A DNA stretch of 64,000 nucleotides, from contig DATLIX010000159.1 of assembly GCA_035539215.1 (NCBI GenBank), positions 23,216-87,215 on the forward strand, written 5' to 3'. A program made the translations under genes and the position numbers. The stretch comes from Dongia_B sp035539215 (GTDB lineage Bacteria; Pseudomonadota; Alphaproteobacteria; Dongiales; Dongiaceae). Positions 42,651 to 51,822 of the stretch are shown here, piece by piece. Positions within the stretch are counted from its first letter, which is position 1; the number at the start of each line of letters is the position of its first letter. The notes under the pieces are model-generated. The model saw only the letters and a program-made list of their open reading frames with translations. It ran no database searches and was not told where the DNA came from.

Positions 42651-43415
42651 TTGCAAGCCGGCACCGACTTGCGTTGCTGGAATCCAAAGAATCCGGCGCG
42701 GCCCTGGGTCACGTATCGTCCCAGCGCGGTCTATCCCTATCGCCGCGCCGATGGCGGGCTGATCGGCTATGTCCTGCGGATCGATCTACCGGCACGCGGC
42801 GATCCGGGGAGGCTTCAGGGCCGGGCGTCACGCAAGATCACGCCGACCATCCGTTATGCCCGCCTGCCGCCGGTCGCGCCACAGGCCATTTCCCCGAATT
42901 CCATCCCACCGGATTCCATCCCGCCGGATTCAGCGCCGCCGCAATGCGGCTGGTGTCACTGGGCCTTCGACAAACCGCGGCCGCTTTACAACCTGCCTGA
43001 TCTCGCGGCGCGGCCGACAGACCAGGTGCTGGTGGTGGAGGGTGAGAAGGCGGCGGAAGCGGCGCGGCGTCTGGTCGGCACGCTGCCGATTGCCGTCACT
43101 ACCTGGCCGGGCGGCGCCAAGGCCATGCATCATGCCGACTGGTCGCCGCTGGCGGGCCGCGTCGTCCTGCTATGGGGCGATGCCGATGAAGCCGGCGAAG
43201 GCGCGATACTGGGACGCATGGCGCGACGGCAAGGCGGTCGACGGTGTCGCGCAGCTTTGCCATCGGATCGGCGCAAAACAAATCCGCTATCTCCCTTGGG
43301 ACCGCAGCCGGCCGCGCGGCTGGGATGCCGCCGATGCCGAGGCCGACGGCTGGGGAACGACCGAGCTGTTCGCCTGGCTGACGGCGGATCTGCGCGACTG
43401 GCAGCCCGAGGCTGA
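42651..43415 (+). pseudogene. TOPRIM primase domain, shifted out of frame with the following ATPase
   Basis: In this frame a TOPRIM-type protein begins 'WNPKNPARPWVTYRPSAVYP', with 'DQVLVVEGEKAAEAARRLVG' (catalytic Glu) and 'VVLLWGDADEAGE' (D-x-D). Homology stops at about 43195-43206: a plausible continuation, 'YWDAWRDGKAVDGVAQLCHR', is in the +1 frame. The rest of this frame to 43415 is Arg-rich and not protein-like. The only start is a TTG at 42651 without a ribosome site; sensible sequence extends upstream in frame ('TDPYAGLTPAGPGDGD'), suggesting that the CHC2 gene once continued into it. Real mutation, programmed frameshift or sequence error cannot be separated here. Confidence 0.6.
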
Positions 43416-45273
43416 AAGCGAGCCGATGGCGCCAGCCGCATCCGCAGCTCAGGACAAGCCGGCCAGCGCAACAACTGCAGAGGCGAAAGCGGCACCCGAG
43501 AGAACGGCACCGGGGAGAACGGCACCGGCGAGAGCAGCCCGGGCGGCATTGGCAAAGGCGGGATCGGCACTGCCCGCGGCCGAGGAAGCGGGCCAATCGC
43601 CCTTTCGCGTGCTCGGCTATCATCGCGGCAGCTATTTCTATCTGCCGGCGGCGACCCGGCAGGTCGTGGCGCTCAGCCCCGCCGCGCATAGCCGGCCGCA
43701 TCTTCTCACCCTGGCGCCGCTCTCCTATTGGGCAGCGCATTATCCGGGCCGCAACGGCTTCGACCTCGAGGCCGCCAGCGATGCCCTGATCAGCGCCGCG
43801 CATCGCGCCGGCCTGTTCACGCCGGAGCGCCTGCGCGGTCGCGGCGCCTGGCGCGATCGCGGCCGGGTCGTCATGCATACCGGCCGGCATCTCTATGTCG
43901 ATGGTCGGCCGCAGGCGCCCGGCGATCTCGGCGGCGATTACATCTATGAAGCCGCACCCGATCTCGGCGCGCGGACCGGCGCTGCACTGACCGGCGCTGC
44001 ACCGACTGGCGGCGCAGGGAATGGCGACGCAGGGAATGGCGGGGCGATGGATGCGGGCATGGATGGGGCCGTGCCGCTGCCGCCGGCCGCCAGCACGGCC
44101 GAAGCAAACCGGCTGGTGCAGATATGCCGCCGCCTCACCTGGGAGAACGATCTCAGCGGCGATCTGCTGGCCGGGTGGTGCGTCATCGCCTTGCTTTGCG
44201 GCGTACTCGACTGGCGGCCGCATCTGTGGATCACCGGCCCGGCCCAGGCCGGCAAATCGACCGTGATCAAGGAGATCATCCGCCGGGTGGTCGGTGTCTT
44301 CGCGCTCTATGTCGACGGCAAGACCACCGAAGCCGGCATCCGCCAATTGCTCGGCGCCGATGCCCGGCCCGTCATCCTCGACGAATTGGAAAGCGAGGAT
44401 GCGGCCGCCGCCGTCCGGGTGCAGCAGATCCTCGACATGGCGCGCGTTTCCTCCAGCGGCGGCACCGTGGTCAAGGGCTCGACCGCCGGCAAGCCGATGA
44501 CCTATACCCTGCGCGCCTGCTTCTGCTTTTCCTCGATCAACACGGCCGTCGCCCATTACGCCGACGAAACCCGCATCAGCAAGCTGATCCTGCGCCGCAA
44601 CGAAGCGCCCGATGCCGACGGCCAGTATCGCGCGTTGATGCGCGATATCGATGCCTGGTTCACTCCGGATTATGCCTTGCGCCTGCTGGCGCGATCCCTC
44701 GCCCATCTCGACGTGCTGCTCGGCAATGCCCAGACCTTCACCCGCGCCGCCGCCCGGGTATTGCATTCGCGCCGCGCCGCCGATCAGATCGGCACCATGC
44801 TGGCCGGGCTCTTTCTCTGCCACAGCCATGCGGCCATCTCGGCCGACGAGGCGGAGGCCTGGATCAAGGCGCGCGACTGGCATGACCACACGGCGATCGA
44901 TGCCAGCGGCGACGAAGCGCGCCTGCTGGAGCGCCTCGCCACGCGCCGCCTGCGGGTGCCGGTCGCGGGCGGCCACCGCGAGGTGACCGTCGGCCAGGCG
45001 ATCCTCGCGGTGCATGACCAGCCGGAAGCCTATGGCGACTGGGCCGTCGAACTCGGCGCCCATGGCATCCGCGTCGACGGCGCCGATATGCTGATCGCCA
45101 ACACGGCCAGCCCGCTGAAACGCCTGCTGGAGGGGACGCCCTGGGCCGCCGACTGGCTGCGGCCGTTGCGCCAGTTGCCCGGCGCCAGCGTTGCCCCCAA
45201 TACCTATTTCAGTCCCGGCCTGAAGAGCCGGGCGACGCGTCTGCCGGTCAAACTGCTGGGAATGGAGGGCTAG
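43180..45273 (+). CDS. P-loop ATPase/helicase domain of a primase-helicase-like protein
   Basis: Continues the TOPRIM protein after a +1 shift. About 697 residues from an in-frame ATG at 43180. The first part is 'YWDAWRDGKAVDGVAQLCHR', then an Ala/Pro-rich linker, a domain with 'RVLGYHRGSYFYLPAATRQV', and an ATPase: Walker A 'LWITGPAQAGKSTVIKEIIR', 'GKTTEAGIRQLLGADARPV' and Walker B 'VILDELESEDAAAAV', sensor-like 'ACFCFSSINTAVAHYADE'. It resembles phage/plasmid replicative ATPases joined to primases. An Ala/Gly-rich repeat GNGDAGNGG lies near residue 290. Could be expressed alone only if translation starts inside. Confidence 0.6.
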   Translation: MPMKPAKARYWDAWRDGKAVDGVAQLCHRIGAKQIRYLPWDRSRPRGWDAADAEADGWGTTELFAWLTADLRDWQPEAESEPMAPAASAAQDKPASATTAEAKAAPERTAPGRTAPARAARAALAKAGSALPAAEEAGQSPFRVLGYHRGSYFYLPAATRQVVALSPAAHSRPHLLTLAPLSYWAAHYPGRNGFDLEAASDALISAAHRAGLFTPERLRGRGAWRDRGRVVMHTGRHLYVDGRPQAPGDLGGDYIYEAAPDLGARTGAALTGAAPTGGAGNGDAGNGGAMDAGMDGAVPLPPAASTAEANRLVQICRRLTWENDLSGDLLAGWCVIALLCGVLDWRPHLWITGPAQAGKSTVIKEIIRRVVGVFALYVDGKTTEAGIRQLLGADARPVILDELESEDAAAAVRVQQILDMARVSSSGGTVVKGSTAGKPMTYTLRACFCFSSINTAVAHYADETRISKLILRRNEAPDADGQYRALMRDIDAWFTPDYALRLLARSLAHLDVLLGNAQTFTRAAARVLHSRRAADQIGTMLAGLFLCHSHAAISADEAEAWIKARDWHDHTAIDASGDEARLLERLATRRLRVPVAGGHREVTVGQAILAVHDQPEAYGDWAVELGAHGIRVDGADMLIANTASPLKRLLEGTPWAADWLRPLRQLPGASVAPNTYFSPGLKSRATRLPVKLLGMEG

Positions 45274-45560
45274 GCAACCCCTGGCCGCGCTGTGGATATC
45301 ATCACTTCGGCGCCGCGACGGCCCTTTTCACCTGCAGCGTGCGCTGCATCACGCCCCCAGCGGAATGTCGTCCGTCCCCCCGCTCTCACTGAATCTTGAC
45401 GAGCGGCCGGTGGCGGTCCGGTGCAGGATGGAACTGAGCCGGCTTTCGCGCGTTTTCGTGCGGCTTTCGTTTGGCGCCGGCCGCATTCATGATAGGTCCA
45501 TCCGGTGGCCGTGCTACGATCCGGCCGGATTACATTCGTAACCACATTGACATGGGTATC
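45274..45560. other. intergenic region before the lipoprotein
   Basis: 287 bp with no gene. It separates the primase-like module from the lipoprotein gene and probably marks the right edge of that module. No direct repeat or tRNA fragment that would mark an attachment site was recognised. Confidence 0.35.
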
Positions 45561-46994
45561 ATGCGTCTTCGTCCTGTTGCTTACGCCTTGAGCGCTTCGA
45601 TCTGGCTGACGGGATGCGGAACGACCGGCGACAACACCTTCATGGCCGCTGCCACCCAGCCGGCCGGCGAGGCGAAGACATCGCCCCTGATGATGGTCGG
45701 CCTGACAACGGCGGGCGACAGGAATAAAGACAGCTATGCGGCGCTGTTCCCCTTCTATGCGGAGATCTGCGCGCTTTCCGAGATCAACAAGAAGCCCGGC
45801 TTCGGCGCCGAATTCACCAGCGGCTTCGGCGGCCATTCGGTGCTTTACCTCAACGGCGTCTGCCGGGTTCAGGATGCCGGCTATCCGACCATCAAGCTCT
45901 GCGACGGCGACGTGGCAGGCCAGGGTGTCGGGCTCAGCGTCAACGACCACTACAAGAACACCAATTGGGTGGCGACGCCGGGCAAGGACTTCCTGTTCTA
46001 CGGCAGCCTTGCCCCGACCGATACGGTGACGCCGGCCGGCTATCAGCGCACCCAGGCCAAGGCGATGCAGATGGGCATCCTGGACGGGGTCGAATTCCAT
46101 GGCCGGTTCTTCGACAAGATGCCGGCCGGGACTTCGAAACGCGCTTATATGTATGAGCTCTCGATCGCCACCGATTACGCGGTCAATTTCGGTCGTGACC
46201 GCTATTGCGCGCGGGTGCCGATGAACCGCGGCCAGATGCAGCGGATGGTGAGCTATCTCAACCAGATCAATGAGCCCTATCGCGACCGTCGGAAGGAATT
46301 CCATTGGAATGTGCTGGGCAACAACTGCTCGCATATGACGCATAACGCCCTTGCCGCCGCGGGCATCTGGAACGAGATCGACATCGACGAGCCCTTTTTC
46401 ATCGCCGCCTTCGACTTCCCCGTTCCGAAGAACGAATTCGTCAACCTGATGCAGCGCACCAATGACCTGGACCTCGACGATCCCGCGGCGCTCTATCGCG
46501 ATGAGGGCCTGCGGCAGAACCTGCTGCTGCACGACAGCCTGCCGCTGCGCGCCGGCGCCCTGGCGGAGGCAGCCCCGGTGATGCCGAATAACACGCTCTA
46601 TGAGACGCATCCGCGGCTGATCTTCTATGACCCGATCGGGCGCTATCAGCGCGCTTTCGAGGCGATCCTGGCCGATCCCCGCTATCTCGACCTGCATGCC
46701 AACCTGGATTATTTCGCCCGGCTCTATCAACGCGTCGCGGCGGAACGCAAGCCGGTCTCGTGGTATCTAGAGAAGCGCAAGGTTGCCTCTCAGGACGCGG
46801 CGGATTTCCGCGACTTCTATCAGCGCTATTACGACTATATCGGCCGGCAGAGCACGGCTCTGGAGGCCCAGATCGCCGCGCTGAACGGCACGCCTGCCGA
46901 CAATAACCGGCCGCTGGTGGTCGGCGCCTCCAGCGGCACCCTGCCGGGCATCCCGACCTCGGATGTCGCCGCACCCCCTGCGGTCACCCCCTGA
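45561..46994 (+). CDS. lipoprotein with Lnb/DUF4105-like cysteine-hydrolase fold
   Basis: Lipoprotein of 477 residues; signal 'MRLRPVAYALSASIWLTGCG' ends in the lipobox LTGC. The catalytic-looking pair is His in 'TSGFGGHSVLYLNGVCR' and Cys in 'NVLGNNCSHMTHNALAAAG', in the order seen in the Lnb N-terminal/DUF4105 papain-like fold. 'LYETHPRLIFYDPIGRYQRA' starts a helical C-terminal part. Relatives include amidases or acyltransferases acting on lipids, peptides or lipoproteins in the envelope; the reaction here is unknown. An in-frame ATG three codons earlier is possible. Its stop codon lies inside the 13-bp repeat. Confidence 0.7.
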   Translation: MRLRPVAYALSASIWLTGCGTTGDNTFMAAATQPAGEAKTSPLMMVGLTTAGDRNKDSYAALFPFYAEICALSEINKKPGFGAEFTSGFGGHSVLYLNGVCRVQDAGYPTIKLCDGDVAGQGVGLSVNDHYKNTNWVATPGKDFLFYGSLAPTDTVTPAGYQRTQAKAMQMGILDGVEFHGRFFDKMPAGTSKRAYMYELSIATDYAVNFGRDRYCARVPMNRGQMQRMVSYLNQINEPYRDRRKEFHWNVLGNNCSHMTHNALAAAGIWNEIDIDEPFFIAAFDFPVPKNEFVNLMQRTNDLDLDDPAALYRDEGLRQNLLLHDSLPLRAGALAEAAPVMPNNTLYETHPRLIFYDPIGRYQRAFEAILADPRYLDLHANLDYFARLYQRVAAERKPVSWYLEKRKVASQDAADFRDFYQRYYDYIGRQSTALEAQIAALNGTPADNNRPLVVGASSGTLPGIPTSDVAAPPAVTP

Positions 46995-47040
46995 CGTCGC
47001 ACCCTGACGCCTCGCCCTGACGCCATGCCCTGACAGGGGC
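46989..47040 (+). repeat. 13-bp tandem repeat, four copies
   Basis: Units CCCTGACGTCGCA, CCCTGACGCCTCG, CCCTGACGCCATG and CCCTGACAGGGGC. The stop codon TGA of the lipoprotein gene (46992-46994) is in the first unit. The 13-bp period puts later TGAs in all three frames, so it acts as a triple stop. Confidence 0.8.
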
Positions 47041-47098
47041 AGGACAAGCAGCGACACGACCTACTGATTACAAATTCAGTCGCTCCGGCGAGGATAGA

Positions 47099-47151
47099 TA
47101 TTCGCCGCAGAATATCTTGCGGAGAAATACGCCTGTCACCTGCGGCGAATA
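47099..47151. repeat. 12-bp perfect inverted repeat
   Basis: TATTCGCCGCAG at 47099-47110 pairs with CTGCGGCGAATA at 47140-47151, 29 bp apart, upstream of the GST gene. There is no T-tract, so it could be an operator pair, a small RNA hairpin or a weak terminator of the lipoprotein gene. Confidence 0.6.
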
Positions 47152-47246
47152 ATCGGCCCGCCAGCACCTGACCCGGCCGGCTTTCCAGCCGCGATCTCAC
47201 CCGCTAAACTCGCGCGACCCGACCACATCCTCCATCCGGAGTCGTT

Positions 47247-47858
47247 ATGCTGAAGTTCTACTACGCCAAGAACACCTGTGCGCTCGCGAGCCGCATCGCG
47301 CTGGAAGAGGCCGGCCTCGCCTATGAACTGGTCATGCTGGATTTCGCCAGCAATCAGCAGCGCTCGCCGGACTATCTGAAGATCAACCCCAAGGGACGCG
47401 TGCCGGCTGTGGCGACCGAGCGGGGCGTCATCACCGAGACACCGGCCATTCTCGCCTTCATCGCCCAGAGCGCCCCGGCGGCAAGGCTGGCACCGCTCGA
47501 CGATCCCTTCGCCTTTGCCGAGCTGCAAGCTTTCACCAATTATCTCTGCAGCACCGTCCATGTCGCCCATGCCCATAACCGGCGCGGCGCGCGCTGGGCC
47601 GACGAGCCGTCTTCGCTGGAAGACATGAAGCGCAAGGTGCCGGAAACCATGGCGGCCTGTTTCGATATCATCGAGCACGGGCTTTTCAAGGGTCCCTGGG
47701 CCATGGGCGAGAGTTATACCGTCGCCGATCCCTATCTCTTCACCATCGCCGGCTGGCTGGAGGGCGACGGGGTCGATGCCAGCCGTTTCCCGAAGATGCT
47801 GGACCACCGCCGCCGTATGACGGAGCGCCCGGCCGTCAAAAGAGCGCTGCAGAGCTGA
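47247..47858 (+). CDS. glutathione S-transferase
   Basis: Cytoplasmic GST of 203 residues, the normal beta-class length. N-terminal thioredoxin-like half 'MLKFYYAKNTCALASRIALE' (with the Cys typical of bacterial beta GSTs), 'YLKINPKGRVPAVATERGVI' and 'TETPAILAFIAQ' (cis-Pro and S-x-I-like glutathione site, here T-E-T-P-A-I); C-terminal helical half with 'ESYTVADPYLFTIAGWL', the N-capping/hydrophobic staple. It likely conjugates or carries out redox reactions on xenobiotics. Start has CCGGAG. Confidence 0.9.
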   Translation: MLKFYYAKNTCALASRIALEEAGLAYELVMLDFASNQQRSPDYLKINPKGRVPAVATERGVITETPAILAFIAQSAPAARLAPLDDPFAFAELQAFTNYLCSTVHVAHAHNRRGARWADEPSSLEDMKRKVPETMAACFDIIEHGLFKGPWAMGESYTVADPYLFTIAGWLEGDGVDASRFPKMLDHRRRMTERPAVKRALQS

Positions 47859-47911
47859 GGGCGGTCCGCCCCGTCCGCCGCATCCGGCCGGCGCATTGCA
47901 GGCGGCGACGC

Positions 47912-48538
47912 TTACAGCAGCATGGCGGCGGCGACCGAGGCGATCAGCAGCACGGCAAAGCCGAGATTGAGCTTCCGGCTCGTGCGTGGATCGCGAAAGA
48001 ACCGCGTGAGCGCTGCGCCGGCGCCGAGCCAAGCGATATTGACGGCGCCGATGATGCCCGTCAGCACTGCGGTCTTCAGCGCCGCATCGAGATCGAACCT
48101 GCCGGGGATCAGCACGAAGCCGGAAAACAGCGCCGCCATCGCGGCATAGCCCTTGGGATTGAACAGCGACAACAGGACGCCGCCGCGAAAGCCCGGCAGC
48201 CGTTCTTGACGGCGGGCGGCGGTGACGGGTGCGCCCGCGACACGCGACGCGGCAGCGATAGGCGGTGCCGTGGCGATGCGCCAGGCGAGATAGAGGAAAT
48301 AGACCGCCGCTGCGAGCGTGACCGCCGGCGCTATACCGGGCATCGCCAGCACCACAGCGGACGCCCCGGTGGCGACGATCGCCATCACCAGGACCATACC
48401 GACAACCAGTCCCATGAGATAAGGGAGGCCGGGACGGGTACCGAAGGCGGCCCCGGTGGCGGCGAGGCTCAACGTCGCCGGGCCGGGACTGCCGGCCAGA
48501 ACGAGACCAGCCAGAATGAAGCCCAGAATACCGTCCAT
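47912..48538 (-). CDS. LysE/RhtB-family exporter
   Basis: Inner-membrane protein of 208 residues. First segment 'FILAGLVLAGSPGPATLSLA' contains the family's G/P-rich start motif, followed by 'GLPYLMGLVVGMVLVMAIVA' and 'SLFNPKGYAAMAALFSGFVL' with the conserved N-P-K. Six hydrophobic segments. Exports amino acids or similar small molecules. Convergent with the GST gene and divergent from nadE. Confidence 0.88.
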   Translation of the reverse strand: MDGILGFILAGLVLAGSPGPATLSLAATGAAFGTRPGLPYLMGLVVGMVLVMAIVATGASAVVLAMPGIAPAVTLAAAVYFLYLAWRIATAPPIAAASRVAGAPVTAARRQERLPGFRGGVLLSLFNPKGYAAMAALFSGFVLIPGRFDLDAALKTAVLTGIIGAVNIAWLGAGAALTRFFRDPRTSRKLNLGFAVLLIASVAAAMLL

Positions 48539-48764
48539 GTCCGCACCTTATGCAGCCACGTCATGATGCTTCTTACGACCGCAGCGGCATGGTCGTCTTG
48601 GACGATCGTGCGTGGTCGCCGGATCGCCGTCATGGGAATGCAGGAACCCCCTTCCCAAACGCGCAAAAAACGCCAATATGAGCAGTGTGGAGCAACGCGG
48701 TCCTGATCGGGAGTGACGTTGACCGCGACCCGAAGCCGCCCCGACGGGGTGAGAAGAGGATGAC

Positions 48765-50483
48765 ATGACAGCCCAACACGAAACGGCGCTGCGTCTGGCG
48801 CTCGTCCAGGCCAATCCCATCGTCGGCGATTTCGCCGGCAATCTCGAAAAACTCCTGACCTTTTGCCGGCAGCATCGCGATGCCGATTTGATCGTCTTCC
48901 CGGAATGCTATCTCAGCGGCTATCCACTGGAAGACCTCGTTCTGCGCCAGGACTTCCTCAGCCAGCTGCGCCGACAGACGGCTGCGCTGGCGGAGACGAT
49001 CGCCGCCGAGAAACTGCCCGCCGTGCTGGTCGGCCTGCCCTCGACCGGCACCACCCTGCCCTTCAATGCCGCCCATTTCATCACCCAGGACGGCATCGTC
49101 CACAGCATCACCAAGAACGAGCTGCCGAACGAGGACGTCTTCGACGAGCGGCGCATCTTCGATCACGGCCATGACCCGAAGCCGATCCCGTTTGGCGATT
49201 GGCGTCTGGGGGCCATGATCTGCGAGGATATGTGGCATGGCCGCGTCACCCGCGCGCTGGTCGACGAGCTGGTCGACTGCCTGATCGTCATCAACGGCTC
49301 GCCCTATGAGATCGACAAACTGCCGATCCGCCTCAAGCTCGCCCGCGAACGCGTGCGCCGCGCCGGCAAGCCGCTGCTCTATCTCAACATGGTCGGCGGC
49401 CAGGACGAGCTGGTACTGGATGGCGGCAGCTTCGCGCTCGACCGCCAGGGCAGGATCGTCGCGCAGCTGCCGGCCTTCCACGAGGCGGTGATGCGCGTCA
49501 CCTTGCGCAAGAGCGAAGGCGTCGTGGAGATCGCGCCGGACGATATGCGCGGCGCCGTCACACCTTATCCGGACCGGCTGGAGGCGATCTATACCGCCTG
49601 TACGCTCGGCCTGCGCGACTATATCGAGAAGAACCGCTTTCCCCATGTCATGCTGGGCGTTTCCGGCGGCCTCGATTCCGCTCTGGTCGCCGCGATGGCG
49701 GTGGACGCCATCGGCAAGGACCGCGTCTACGGTTTCATGCTGCCGGCGCGCTTTACCGGCTCGCTCAGCCTCGATCTCGCCCGCGATCTCTTCGCCCGGC
49801 TCGGCTGCCGTCACCACACCATCGCCATCGAGGCGCCGCATCGCGCGGTGGAGGCGCAGCTGGCGGATGTCGCCGCGCAGCAGCTCTTCAAGGCGGCGCG
49901 GCCGGAAGATCTTGGCCTGGCCGCCGAAAATCTGCAGCCGCGCCTGCGCGGCATGCTGCTGATGGCGGTTTCCAACGCCTATGGCGGCCTGGTCCTGTCG
50001 ACCGGCAACAAGTCGGAAATGTCGGTGGGCTATGCGACGCTCTATGGCGACATGTGCGGCGGCTTCAATCCGATCAAGGATCTCTACAAGACCACCGCCT
50101 TCGAGCTCTGCCGCTGGCGCAACCGGGTGCGGCCGGATTGGGTGCTGGGCGGCGAGCAGCCGATTCCGGAAGCGATCATCACCCGGCCGCCCACGGCGGA
50201 ACTGCGCCCCGACCAGACCGATGAAAGCGCGCTCGGTTCCTACGACCATCTCGATACGGTTCTGCGCCTGCTGATCGAGGGTCAGCATTCGCCGCGCCGC
50301 GCCCGCGATCTCGCCTCGGCCCGGCTCGGCCAGGAGATCGGCATCGACTATGTCGAGAAGGTGGCGCGTCTGGTGAAACGCGCGGAATACAAACGCCGCC
50401 AAGCACCGCCGGGCGTCAAGCTGACCAGCAAATCCTTCGGCAAGGGCTGGCGCTATCCGATCACCAATCGCGCCGAACTCTAG
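48765..50483 (+). CDS. nadE: glutamine-dependent NAD+ synthetase
   Basis: 572 residues. N-terminal nitrilase-type glutaminase (about 1-270): Glu in 'IVFPECYLSGYPLEDLVL', Lys in 'ITKNELPNEDVF', Cys in 'GAMICEDMWHGRVTRA'. C-terminal synthetase (about 280-572) with the PP-loop 'VSGGLDSALVAAMAVDAIG', 'LVLSTGNKSEMSVGYATLYG' and 'GFNPIKDLYKTTAFELCRW'. It makes NAD from NaAD using glutamine-derived ammonia. It is followed after 11 bp by pncB, forming an NAD salvage operon. Ribosome site GAAGAGGA. Confidence 0.95.
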   Translation: MTAQHETALRLALVQANPIVGDFAGNLEKLLTFCRQHRDADLIVFPECYLSGYPLEDLVLRQDFLSQLRRQTAALAETIAAEKLPAVLVGLPSTGTTLPFNAAHFITQDGIVHSITKNELPNEDVFDERRIFDHGHDPKPIPFGDWRLGAMICEDMWHGRVTRALVDELVDCLIVINGSPYEIDKLPIRLKLARERVRRAGKPLLYLNMVGGQDELVLDGGSFALDRQGRIVAQLPAFHEAVMRVTLRKSEGVVEIAPDDMRGAVTPYPDRLEAIYTACTLGLRDYIEKNRFPHVMLGVSGGLDSALVAAMAVDAIGKDRVYGFMLPARFTGSLSLDLARDLFARLGCRHHTIAIEAPHRAVEAQLADVAAQQLFKAARPEDLGLAAENLQPRLRGMLLMAVSNAYGGLVLSTGNKSEMSVGYATLYGDMCGGFNPIKDLYKTTAFELCRWRNRVRPDWVLGGEQPIPEAIITRPPTAELRPDQTDESALGSYDHLDTVLRLLIEGQHSPRRARDLASARLGQEIGIDYVEKVARLVKRAEYKRRQAPPGVKLTSKSFGKGWRYPITNRAEL

Positions 50484-50494
50484 GCAGACCGACG

Positions 50495-51802
50495 ATGCAT
50501 TTCATCGATCTCGCCAAACGGGCCTACGACCATTCCTTCAAGATCGATCCCGTCATCCGCAGCCTGCTGGACACGGATTTCTACAAGTTCCTCATGCTGC
50601 TGCTGATCTGGCAGAAGCATCGCGACGTACCGGTGACCCTCTCGGTCCACAACCGCACCAAGATCGTGCGGCTGGCCGAGCTCATCCCCGAAAGCGAATT
50701 GCGCGCGCAGCTCGATCATGTGCGCGAGCTTTCCTTCCGCAAATCGGAACTGATCTGGCTCGCCGGCAACACCTTCTATGGCCGCAAGGGCATCTTTCCC
50801 GGCGACTTCATCGACTGGCTGGGACAGTTGCGCCTGCCGGACTATCGCCTCGCCGCGGAGAACGGCCAGTACCGGCTGGATTTCACCGGCAGCTGGGCCG
50901 AGGTCACCCTGTGGGAGATCTATGCCCTCGCCATCATCAACGAGCTGAAGGCCCGCGCGGTTCTGCGCAATCTCGGCCGGCTGGAACTCGACATCCTGTA
51001 TGCCCGCGCCAAGGCCAAGGCCTGGAGCAAGATCGCCCGCCTCGCCAAGCTCGAAGATCTCAACATCACCGAATTCGGCACCCGGCGGCGGCACAGCTTC
51101 CTGTGGCAGCACTGGATCGACCTCGCCATGATCGAGGGGCTGGGCGAGCGCTTCACCGGTACCTCCAACGCCTATCTCGCCATGCAGCTCGACCTCGAAG
51201 CCAAGGGCACCAATGCCCATGAGCTGCCGATGGTCTATGCCGCCATGGCCGGCGGCGACGACGAGGCCGTCAAGCGCGCACCCTACCGGGTGCTGGAGGA
51301 CTGGCAGCAGCTTTATCCCGACGCCTTGCGGGTGATGCTGCCCGATACCTACGGCACCACGCAGTTCCTGGAAGCGGCGCCCGACTGGGTGGCGGGCTGG
51401 ACGGGGGTCCGCATCGACAGCAAGGACCCGGCGACCGGCAGCGAGGAGATGATCGCCTGGTGGCGGTCGCGCGGCGAAGACCCGCGCGACAAGCTGATGC
51501 TGTTCTCCGACGGCATCGATATCGACGAGATCGAGATGCTGCATGCGCGGTTTCACAAGCGCGTGCGGCTGGCCTTCGGCTGGGGCACCAAGCTCACCAA
51601 TGACTTCGCCGGCTGCCTTGCCCATGACAGCCCGCTGCTCGACGCCATCTCGCTGGTCTGCAAGGTGAGCCATGCCGCGGGACGCAGCGCGGTGAAGCTG
51701 TCCGACAATTTCGACAAGGCCTCCGGCAGCCCAGAGGAAGTCGCCCGTTATCGGCGGCTGTTCGGCGAGCGCGGCATCGAACGCCGCGTCATCGAAGTCT
51801 GA
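50495..51802 (+). CDS. pncB: nicotinate phosphoribosyltransferase
   Basis: 435 residues. 'RSLLDTDFYKFLMLLLIWQK' is the family N-terminus with the nicotinate/ribose-phosphate region; 'ITEFGTRRRHSFLWQHWIDL' contains the conserved F-G-T-R-R motif and His, 'FTGTSNAYLAMQLDLEAKGT' the G-T-S-N loop. Converts nicotinate and PRPP to nicotinate mononucleotide, ATP-linked. It lies between NAD synthetase and an adenylyltransferase with gaps of 11 and 20 bp, so the three probably share a transcript. Confidence 0.95.
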   Translation: MHFIDLAKRAYDHSFKIDPVIRSLLDTDFYKFLMLLLIWQKHRDVPVTLSVHNRTKIVRLAELIPESELRAQLDHVRELSFRKSELIWLAGNTFYGRKGIFPGDFIDWLGQLRLPDYRLAAENGQYRLDFTGSWAEVTLWEIYALAIINELKARAVLRNLGRLELDILYARAKAKAWSKIARLAKLEDLNITEFGTRRRHSFLWQHWIDLAMIEGLGERFTGTSNAYLAMQLDLEAKGTNAHELPMVYAAMAGGDDEAVKRAPYRVLEDWQQLYPDALRVMLPDTYGTTQFLEAAPDWVAGWTGVRIDSKDPATGSEEMIAWWRSRGEDPRDKLMLFSDGIDIDEIEMLHARFHKRVRLAFGWGTKLTNDFAGCLAHDSPLLDAISLVCKVSHAAGRSAVKLSDNFDKASGSPEEVARYRRLFGERGIERRVIEV

Positions 51803-51822
51803 GGAAGGGAGCTGCAAGCATC

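Noticed and set aside
43099..45063. 654-codon minus-strand frame opposite the primase-like ATPase
   Set aside because: It overlaps the Walker motifs of the plus-strand ATPase; no domain was recognised.
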